From Brevundimonas lenta (GTDB taxonomy: Bacteria > Pseudomonadota > Alphaproteobacteria > Caulobacterales > Caulobacteraceae): a DNA stretch of 64,000 nt. The stretch covers positions 496,001 to 560,000 of the forward strand of contig NZ_JACIDM010000003.1 in assembly GCF_014196335.1 (NCBI RefSeq). Reading direction: 5' to 3'. Numbering within the stretch: the stretch's first letter is position 1; every line of letters begins with the position of its first letter. The notes beneath the pieces were generated by a model that did no database searches, was not told where the DNA came from, and saw only the letters and a program-made list of their open reading frames with translations. Both the position numbers and the translations under genes were made by a program. Of the stretch, positions 58,513 to 64,000 are shown in pieces.

Positions 58513-59940
58513 CTAGCTCCGCAGCTTGCGGGTCAGGGCCTCGACGTCGCGGGCGATCTGTTCGTCCTGGGCGATCAGCTCCTCGATCTTGCGGACGCCG
58601 TGCAGGACCGTGGTGTGGTCGCGCCCGCCGAAGCGGCGGCCGATGTCCGGATAGGAGCGGGTCGTGTGCTGCTTGCACAGCCACATGGCGATCTGGCGCG
58701 GGCGGGCGACCGATCGGGTGCGGCGCTCCGACAGCAGGTCGGCCTGCTTGAGGGTGAAGTGGTCGGCGACGGTCTTCTGGATCTCGTCGACGGTGATGCG
58801 ACGCTCCGGACCGCCGCGCAGTGCGGAGCCGAGCAACCCTTGCGCCTCGTCCACCGTCAGCGACGACAGACGGGTGGCGGCGACGGCGGCGAGGGTGTTC
58901 ACTGCGCCTTCCAGCTCGCGCATCGAGCCGGGGGTGCGATCGACCAGATGTTCGAGCACGTCGGGGCGGACCTCGCCCGAGACGACGCCGAGCTTGGCCA
59001 GGGCCTCGATGCGGTTGCGGGCCACGGCCAGCTTGAGCGCGCGGTCGGCGGGCTCGACCGGGCAGGTCAGGCCCGAGGCGAGGTGGCTGCGCAGGCGCGG
59101 CTCGACCTCGGTCAGGGCCATCGGCGGCTTGTCGGCCGACAGGATGATGCGCTTGCCGTCCTCGATCAGGGCGGTGAGCGTGGACAGCAGCTCCTCCTGG
59201 GTCGAGGCCTTGCCGCCGACGAACTGGACGTCGTCGATCAGCAGCATGTCGGCCGAGCGCAGGCTGTCCTTGAAGGCCGCGGTCGAGCGGTCCTGCATGG
59301 CGCGCACGAAGGTCGACAGGAAGCGCTCGGCGGTCAGATAGACCACCTTGGCGTCCGGACGCAGGCGCTGGGCCTCCCAGGCGATGGCGTTCAGCAGGTG
59401 CGTCTTGCCGTAGCCGTAGGGGCCGCAGAAGAAGATCGGGTTGAAGTGGCCGTCGGCCCAGGCGGCGGCCTGGCGGGCGATGGCCAGGGCGAAGGCGTTG
59501 CCCTGCCCTTCCACGAAGCTGTCGAAGGTCAGGCGGTCCTGCAGACCGGCGGCGCGCACGGCGCGGGCGCCGTCGGCGACCGGGGCGACCGTGGCCATCG
59601 GCATCGGCACGACATTGCCGTTGAGGGCGTGTTCCGGGGCGCGGCCGGCGGCGACCTGCGAGGCGGGAGCGACCGAGCCCATCTCGGCGCGGCAGCGGAC
59701 GTCGAGACGGCGCGACAGGCCGTCGAGGCCCAGCCACAGCTCGTTCATGCGACGCAGGGCGTTCTTGCGCACCCAGTCACGCGCATAGGCGGTGGGGGTG
59801 ACCAGGATCAGCTGGCCGGCGCCGTCCACCCGGACGGCCGAAGGTGCGATGTAGGAGCTGAACGCCCCCTCGCCGATTTCTCCACGCAGGCGGCCAGCCG
59901 CCTCGGTCCAGATACGATCCGGATCCGTCATCCCCGCCAT
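58513..59940 (-). CDS. dnaA: Chromosomal replication initiator DnaA
   Basis: AAA+ protein that opens the origin. The 475 residues have domain I (IWTEAAGRLRGEIGEGAFSS), a linker, the AAA+ core with Walker A GPYGYGKTH (near residue 173), Walker B MLLIDDVQFVGGK and sensor motifs. Domain IV carries RPRQIAMWLCKQHTTRSYPD and FGGRDHTTVLHG, the DnaA-box-binding signature. ATG at 59940 is chosen (GGGGGG 8 bases upstream); ATG at 59931 and 59958 are alternatives. Transcribed toward dnaN, with a long leader. Confidence 0.96.
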   Translation of the reverse strand: MAGMTDPDRIWTEAAGRLRGEIGEGAFSSYIAPSAVRVDGAGQLILVTPTAYARDWVRKNALRRMNELWLGLDGLSRRLDVRCRAEMGSVAPASQVAAGRAPEHALNGNVVPMPMATVAPVADGARAVRAAGLQDRLTFDSFVEGQGNAFALAIARQAAAWADGHFNPIFFCGPYGYGKTHLLNAIAWEAQRLRPDAKVVYLTAERFLSTFVRAMQDRSTAAFKDSLRSADMLLIDDVQFVGGKASTQEELLSTLTALIEDGKRIILSADKPPMALTEVEPRLRSHLASGLTCPVEPADRALKLAVARNRIEALAKLGVVSGEVRPDVLEHLVDRTPGSMRELEGAVNTLAAVAATRLSSLTVDEAQGLLGSALRGGPERRITVDEIQKTVADHFTLKQADLLSERRTRSVARPRQIAMWLCKQHTTRSYPDIGRRFGGRDHTTVLHGVRKIEELIAQDEQIARDVEALTRKLRS

Positions 59941-60155
59941 TCGTGCGCCCCCCACCATGATCAAAGCCACCCGCCGAAGTTTCATCACCAGACGCGCTTC
60001 AGAGATGGGCTGATCCAGGGACGACTTCTCCTGTCCGGTGCGGCTACAGGGCCGTCCCGGTGGGGTCGTTCTCACAATCAGACATCTCACGCCGTCGCGG
60101 AACCAGGTCCCGCGCCGTCTTCATCCGTGTTGGGACGGAAGTGCGTCAGGCCTCA

Positions 60156-60224
60156 AACTTACGCCCGGCGAGGTGAGCGTCAACGCTGATTCGCGAGTCG
60201 ATTTGCAGTTAAAATTGTTGACTC
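60156..60224 (-). promoter_or_regulatory. Putative dnaA promoter with three GANTC sites
   Basis: On the minus strand TTGACG (60183-60178) and TAAGTT (60161-60156) are spaced 16 bases apart, giving a start about 210 bases before dnaA. Just upstream are three GANTC sites: GATTC 60188-60192, GAGTC 60195-60199, GACTC 60220-60224. In Caulobacter, CcrM methylation of such sites controls dnaA transcription. No good DnaA boxes were found in the surrounding 465 bases. Confidence 0.55.
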
Positions 60225-60405
60225 CGGCAAGTGTCGCCGCGGCCTTGGAAAAACGCCTTTTCGCCACAGACGCGAGCGCAAATTTTGTTCGCGGCACTTA
60301 CCGACGCACGTGCAAACGGCGAGGGAGCCTTCGCGCCCTCGCCGTTGAAATCACTCGTATTTACCGTGACAAGCCCGCAAAAGGCCGTCCGACGTCAGGC
60401 CTATA

Positions 60406-60675
60406 TCAGGCGGCCGACATCTTCTTCAGCTGGGCGGCCAGACGGCTCACCTTGCGCGAGCCGGTGTTCTTGTGAACCACGCCCTTGGAGACGGCGCGCA
60501 TCAGCTCCGATTGAGCCTCGACGAACGCGCCCTTGGCGGCGGTGGCGTCGCCACCGACGACAGCTTCCTGGAACTTGCGGAGGAAGGTCCGGACGCGCGT
60601 GCGGCGAGCCTTGTTCACTTCGGTGCGGGCAGCGATCTTGCGGATCGCTTTCTTGGCGCCGGCATTGTTGGCCAT
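60406..60675 (-). CDS. rpsT: 30S ribosomal protein S20
   Basis: Small-subunit ribosomal protein that binds 16S rRNA. The 89 residues are very basic and match bS20: [32 protein letters not shown], and the C-terminal [17 protein letters not shown] lies 8 bases before the ATG. It is transcribed toward dnaA with about 465 bases between, the arrangement known from Caulobacterales. Confidence 0.97.
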   Translation of the reverse strand: MANNAGAKKAIRKIAARTEVNKARRTRVRTFLRKFQEAVVGGDATAAKGAFVEAQSELMRAVSKGVVHKNTGSRKVSRLAAQLKKMSAA

Positions 60676-60794
60676 CAGTCAAACCTTCGAACGGAAAACG
60701 CCGCGGAGCTACACGTCCACGGCGCGGAAATCTCAAGAGCGCGCGGCTATAGCGGAAAGGCGGGAGGGGTTCAAGCGGAGTCTGGGATCGAGGA

Positions 60795-60892
60795 GGGTCG
60801 AGGGTCGAGGGGCGAGGGTCGAGGCCAGAAACCTCAACCTGGATCGCCCGGTCGCGACACGCTCAGACACTCTTCCCCTCGACCCTCGACCC
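60795..60892. repeat. GGGTCGAG-type intergenic inverted repeat, copy 2
   Basis: GGGTCGAGGGTCGAGGGG (60795-60812) and its exact 18-base complement (60875-60892) enclose 62 bases, between enoyl-CoA hydratase and rpsT. The right arm reaches the first base of the enoyl-CoA hydratase stop codon. Same family as 15551-15649. Confidence 0.75.
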
Positions 60893-61680
60893 TACTTGCC
60901 CGTGAACACCGGCTTCCGCTTCTCCACGAAGGCGGACATGCCTTCCTTCTGGTCCTCGAACGCGAAGAGGCTGTGGAACAGGCGGCGTTCGAACTGGACG
61001 CCTTGCGTCAGCGTGGTCTCGAGGGCGGCGTTGACCATTTCCTTGTTGGCCATGACGGCGAGCGGGGATTGCGAGGCGATCTTCGCGGCGATGGCGCGGG
61101 TTTCGTCCAGCAGGGTCTCGTGCGGGAAGACGCGGGAGGCGAGGCCGGCGCGTTCGGCTTCGGCGGCGTCCATCATGCGGGCGGTCAGGACCATGTCCAT
61201 GGCCTTGGCCTTGCCGACCAGGCGGGTCAGGCGCTGGGAGCCGCCGATGCCGGGGGCGACGCCGAGGTTGATCTCGGGCTGGCCGAACTTGGCTTTCTCC
61301 GAGGCGACGATGAAGTCGCACAGCATGGCCAGCTCGCAGCCGCCGCCGAGGGCGAAGCCGTTGACCGCGGCGATGATCGGCTTGCGGAAGCGGGTGATGC
61401 GGTCGTGGCCGAGGGCGAAGAAGTTCACCTTGTACATGTCGGCGTAGGACTGGTCCGACATCTCCTTGATGTCGGCGCCGGCGGCGAAGGCCTTCTCGCC
61501 CGAGCCGGTCAGGATCAGGCAGCGGATGCTGTCGTCGTGCTCGACGCTGTCGAGGAAGTCGGACAGATCCTTGAAGAGGGCCGAGTTGAGGGCGTTCAGC
61601 GCCTCGGGCCGGTTCAGGGTGACCACCGCATAGCCGTCGGCGTGGCGCTCGATGAGCAGGGTGGAATAGCTGTCGGCCAT
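60892..61680 (-). CDS. Enoyl-CoA hydratase (crotonase family)
   Basis: Hydrates trans-2-enoyl-CoA in fatty-acid beta-oxidation. The 262 residues have the crotonase fold with the oxyanion-hole segments AFAAGADIKEM and GFALGGGCELAM. The two catalytic glutamates are in GGCELA and FGQPEINLGVAPGIGG. The C-terminal F-E-R-R-L-F-H-S-L-F and R-K-P-V-F-T match short-chain hydratases. ATG at 61680 (MADSYSTLLIER) gives normal length. The gene precedes rpsT and dnaA on the same strand, as in Caulobacter. Confidence 0.93.
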   Translation of the reverse strand: MADSYSTLLIERHADGYAVVTLNRPEALNALNSALFKDLSDFLDSVEHDDSIRCLILTGSGEKAFAAGADIKEMSDQSYADMYKVNFFALGHDRITRFRKPIIAAVNGFALGGGCELAMLCDFIVASEKAKFGQPEINLGVAPGIGGSQRLTRLVGKAKAMDMVLTARMMDAAEAERAGLASRVFPHETLLDETRAIAAKIASQSPLAVMANKEMVNAALETTLTQGVQFERRLFHSLFAFEDQKEGMSAFVEKRKPVFTGK

Positions 61681-61717
61681 GGGATCAAGCTCCGGTGTTC
61701 GGGTGTCCAATAACTGT

Positions 61718-61844
61718 CCGCTCATCCCCGCGAAAGCGGGGACCCAGTTCTTTTGGAAGGGCCCGGACGGGGATCACGAGCGAGCGAAGCCGCGGATACC
61801 GGTCACCCAAAGCACTGGGTCCCCGCTTTCGCGGGGATGAGCGG
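61718..61844. repeat. Perfect 30-bp inverted repeat built of nested hairpins
   Basis: The arms 61718-61747 and 61815-61844 are exact 30-base complements around a 67-base centre. Each arm is itself a hairpin (CCCCGC-GAAA-GCGGGG). The inner edge GGGGACCCAG is shared with the 55148-55303 element, so both look like members of one intergenic palindromic family. It sits between enoyl-CoA hydratase and the membrane protein gene upstream of it. Confidence 0.85.
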
Positions 61845-61858
61845 ATTGGGGGGAACGG

Positions 61859-62308
61859 TCACCGCCGCGGCAACAGGGCGAGGGTGAAGGCGGCGCGGGA
61901 GAGTTCGGCGACGACGACGGCGCCGAGCAGCAGGTTGGCGAGCAGGACCTGGGTGCGGGACGAGGCGAGGTTGAAGCTCCAGCCGAACAGGCCGGCGAAG
62001 GCGAGGCCGGCGGCGAGCAGCAGGATCAGGGAGATGAGGATCATCAGGGCGACGTGGCTGGCCTGGAGCGCAGCATAAAGCGTGGGGCCCTCCTCCAGGG
62101 TGCGGCCGCGGCGGCGGAACAGCCAGGCGATGAAGCCGGTGGCCACCGTCTCGGACAGGACGGTGACGGCCAGGGCGGCGAGGAACCACCAGGCCAGGCC
62201 GCCCTGCTCGCCCCGCCACATCATTTGCGCGAAGTGGAGGAAGTAGGCGCCCCAGACGAGGACGCCGACGATCAGGCTGACCCAGAGGTGCGTCTTGCGC
62301 AGGTTCAT
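61859..62308 (-). CDS. Four-helix membrane protein of unknown function
   Basis: The 149 residues have four hydrophobic helices (LWVSLIVGVLVWGAYFLHFA, AWWFLAALAVTVLSETVATG, ALMILISLILLLAAGLAFAG, VLLANLLLGAVVVAELSRAA) with a basic loop RRRGRTLEEG. I do not recognise a family. ATG at 62308 is chosen because GAGGAG lies 7 bases upstream; the ATG at 62314 is too close. It begins 11 bases after the DUF1697 gene and is probably co-transcribed with it. Confidence 0.68.
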   Translation of the reverse strand: MNLRKTHLWVSLIVGVLVWGAYFLHFAQMMWRGEQGGLAWWFLAALAVTVLSETVATGFIAWLFRRRGRTLEEGPTLYAALQASHVALMILISLILLLAAGLAFAGLFGWSFNLASSRTQVLLANLLLGAVVVAELSRAAFTLALLPRR

Positions 62309-62318
62309 GGGCATCTCC

Positions 62319-62858
62319 TCAGGTCTTCAGACCGACCATGTCGGCAAGCTTCAGGACGGTGTTCCAGTTCCGTCCGGTGCCGAGGCCGATGAGGCGCGGC
62401 AGCGCCTTCTCCGCCATCTTCGAACGGCCGATGCCGTCGGGGTGCCAGAAGAAGAGGTCGCCGCCGGCGGCCTCGACCTGCTCCTCGCCGGCCGCGAGGG
62501 CGCGCAGGGACTCGAGCGCGCCGGGCTTGATCGCGTCCTTCATGATCATGACCAGCAGCTTCGAGCCGTTCTCCGCGGCCTGCTCGGGGAAGGGGTTGGC
62601 GGCGATCAGTCCGGCCCATTGTTCGGGGGTGCGGACGACGACCTCGATGCGGCGGCCGAAATGCGCCTCGATGCCGGCCTCCAGCTTTTCGGCGGCGACG
62701 TCGGGGGCGGCGTCGCCTTCAACGACGAGGTTGCCGCTGGCCAGCAGGGTGCGGGGGTCGGCGAAGCCGGCTTCAGCGGCGATGGCCTTGAGCTCGGCCA
62801 TGGGAACCTTGACCCCGCCGACGTTGACGCCGCGCAGCAGGCAGATGCGATGGGTCAT
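62319..62858 (-). CDS. DUF1697-family protein
   Basis: The 179 residues match DUF1697 in length and motifs: MTHRICLLRGVNVGGVKVPM, MAELKAIAAEAGFADPRTLL, A-S-G-N-L-V-V-E-G, W-A-G-L-I-A-A-N-P-F-P and the C-terminal R-N-W-N-T-V-L-K-L. The family is a small alpha/beta fold common in bacteria without an established function. ATG at 62858 has GGAGG upstream. It is divergent from the hydrolase that starts at 62962. Confidence 0.88.
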   Translation of the reverse strand: MTHRICLLRGVNVGGVKVPMAELKAIAAEAGFADPRTLLASGNLVVEGDAAPDVAAEKLEAGIEAHFGRRIEVVVRTPEQWAGLIAANPFPEQAAENGSKLLVMIMKDAIKPGALESLRALAAGEEQVEAAGGDLFFWHPDGIGRSKMAEKALPRLIGLGTGRNWNTVLKLADMVGLKT

Positions 62859-62961
62859 GGGGCGGCCTCCCTGGGGTCGAACCTCGCGGCGGGAACCTCC
62901 CGCCGGATCATGCTCTCCAAGCCGAAGCACACCCCGCGCATCCTGAGAAGTCGAGGCCGCG

Positions 62962-64000
62962 ATGCTCCTTCCCTTCTTTGACAACCCCGATCTGGACTTC
63001 GTCGCCCGCACGGCGGTCGGTCACGCCGCCATGGGCACCTCGGACATCGGGCCGGTGCTGGAGACCCTGTCGCGCTGCGCCGACGGCGACCCGACGCGCT
63101 GGCATGACAGCTGGAGCGCGGAGGCCGACCGGTTCCAGGCCGCCGCCGTCGAGGCCCGCGCCGCGGGGCGGATGGCGACCGCGGCCGCGCACTTCCTGTC
63201 CGCCAGCGAGTTCTATGATCAGGCGCTGGCGCAGGTCGACGGCATGCCGGATGCGGACGCCGTACTGCTCCCGACGTTCCGGCTGCACCGGGCGGCATGG
63301 GATGAGTTCGTCGCCGCCTCGGAAGGGCGCCACCTCCCGGTCGACGTTCCGTTCGAAGGTGGTTCGATGCCCGGCTATCTGTTCCGTCCGGATGCGGGCG
63401 GCGGCGCGCGGCCGACGCTGGTGGTCGTCAACGGCAGCGACGGCGCGCTGAGCGGGCTGTGGGCCACGGCGATCCGCCCGGCCCTCGATCGCGGCTGGAA
63501 CGCCTTCGTCTTCGACGGCCCCGGCCAGCAATCGCTGCTGTTCGAGCGCGGTGTGCCGTTCCGCCCCGACTGGGAGGCGGTGCTGACGCCGGTGCTGGAC
63601 ACCCTGGTCGCGCGCGCGGACGTGGATGCCGGCGCCCTGCTCGGCTACGGGATCAGCCAGGGCGGCTACTGGCTGCCGCGTGCGCTGGCGTTCGAGCATC
63701 GGCTGGCGGCGGCGGTGGTCGACGGGGGCGTGGTCGATGTCGCACGACCGTGGAACGCCATCCTGCCGCCGGAGCTGACGGCGATGCTGAAGCCCGGCGA
63801 GCGGGACGCGTTCAACGCCGCCATGGCCGCCGGTCCCTCCGACCCCGAGCGCGAGCGCACCTTCGCCTTCCGCGCCAGGCCGTATGGCGGGGAGACGCCC
63901 TATGACGTGTTCGCCGCGGTGCAGGGCTATGCGCTGGGTGACCTGATCGGGAAGATCGCCACGCCGCTGCTGATCACCGAGGCGGAGGGCGAGCAGTTCT
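62962..64000 (+). CDS. Alpha/beta hydrolase (FrsA/DUF1100-like), cut by window end
   Basis: The open frame runs from ATG 62962 to the last base without a stop, 346 codons so far. Helical N-terminal cap segments (residues about 1-125) precede an alpha/beta hydrolase core: LVVVNGSDGALSGLW (oxyanion region), FVFDGPGQQSLLF and the nucleophile elbow GYGISQGGYWLPR (Ser near 232). P-L-L-I-T-E-A-E-G-E-Q-F ends the visible part, where the catalytic acid is expected. This matches the family of 2,6-dihydroxypseudooxynicotine hydrolase-like and FrsA-like enzymes. Catalytic histidine lies beyond the window. The substrate is unknown. Confidence 0.82.
   Translation, partial: MLLPFFDNPDLDFVARTAVGHAAMGTSDIGPVLETLSRCADGDPTRWHDSWSAEADRFQAAAVEARAAGRMATAAAHFLSASEFYDQALAQVDGMPDADAVLLPTFRLHRAAWDEFVAASEGRHLPVDVPFEGGSMPGYLFRPDAGGGARPTLVVVNGSDGALSGLWATAIRPALDRGWNAFVFDGPGQQSLLFERGVPFRPDWEAVLTPVLDTLVARADVDAGALLGYGISQGGYWLPRALAFEHRLAAAVVDGGVVDVARPWNAILPPELTAMLKPGERDAFNAAMAAGPSDPERERTFAFRARPYGGETPYDVFAAVQGYALGDLIGKIATPLLITEAEGEQF

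Noticed and set aside
59941..60405. Replication origin in the dnaA-rpsT interval
   Set aside because: No cluster of DnaA boxes or AT-rich unwinding element was seen. In Caulobacter the origin lies near hemE, not here.

Overview
The window reads as a chromosomal segment of a high-GC alphaproteobacterium of the order Caulobacterales, most like Brevundimonas. The strongest reasons are the order enoyl-CoA hydratase - rpsT - dnaA - dnaN - recF - gyrB around 52-62 kb, a cluster of GANTC (CcrM-type) sites at the dnaA promoter, several hybrid histidine kinases, a TonB-dependent receptor, and the frequent GTG/TTG starts and 4-base gene overlaps. The genus is inferred from gene order and protein character; no rRNA is present to confirm it.

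Layout. 0-5.7 kb: a coiled-coil protein, then a cytochrome b / molybdopterin oxidoreductase / carboxylesterase operon, facing nrdB followed by a Gfo/Idh/MocA dehydrogenase. 5.9-12.4 kb: a GST, a MASE1-type hybrid kinase, a nucleotidyltransferase-metallophosphoesterase pair, a TonB-C-like protein, and a PAP2 phosphatase followed by a Mn2+-riboswitch-controlled TMEM165/GDT1 transporter. 12.5-17.7 kb: nrdA behind two NrdR boxes, an LpxR-like outer-membrane protein, gamma-glutamyltransferase and tRNA-Arg. 17.8-30.3 kb: a 1,925-residue RTX metalloprotease, a lone Hpt protein, and a five-gene chaperone-usher pilus operon divergent from a LuxR-type regulator. 30.5-39.6 kb: a two-kinase operon led by a nine-fold poly-HAMP hybrid kinase, divergent from a winged-helix protein with two tiny membrane proteins. 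39.7-46.5 kb: a TonB receptor - YfiR - hybrid kinase - twin CX3C operon, an orphan cytosine methyltransferase and two small genes. 46.5-51.8 kb: an operon of four exported proteins (amidohydrolase, two porins, glutaminase). 52-61.7 kb: the replication cluster gyrB, recF, dnaN, dnaA, rpsT and enoyl-CoA hydratase. 61.8-64 kb: a membrane protein, a DUF1697 protein and an alpha/beta hydrolase cut by the window end.

How the parts fit. Ribonucleotide reductase is split into nrdA and nrdB loci 7 kb apart, and both carry NrdR-like operators that would keep them co-regulated. Three of the four hybrid kinases lie within 14 kb of the pilus operon, its regulator and the lone Hpt protein, which suggests a phosphorelay neighbourhood controlling the cell surface. 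The poly-HAMP kinase, the YfiR/TonB-receptor kinase operon with its six-cysteine protein, and the exported glutaminase-porin operon are the least conventional units. No CRISPR array, insertion sequence, prophage or rRNA was found. Several intergenic palindromic elements fall into at least two sequence families.
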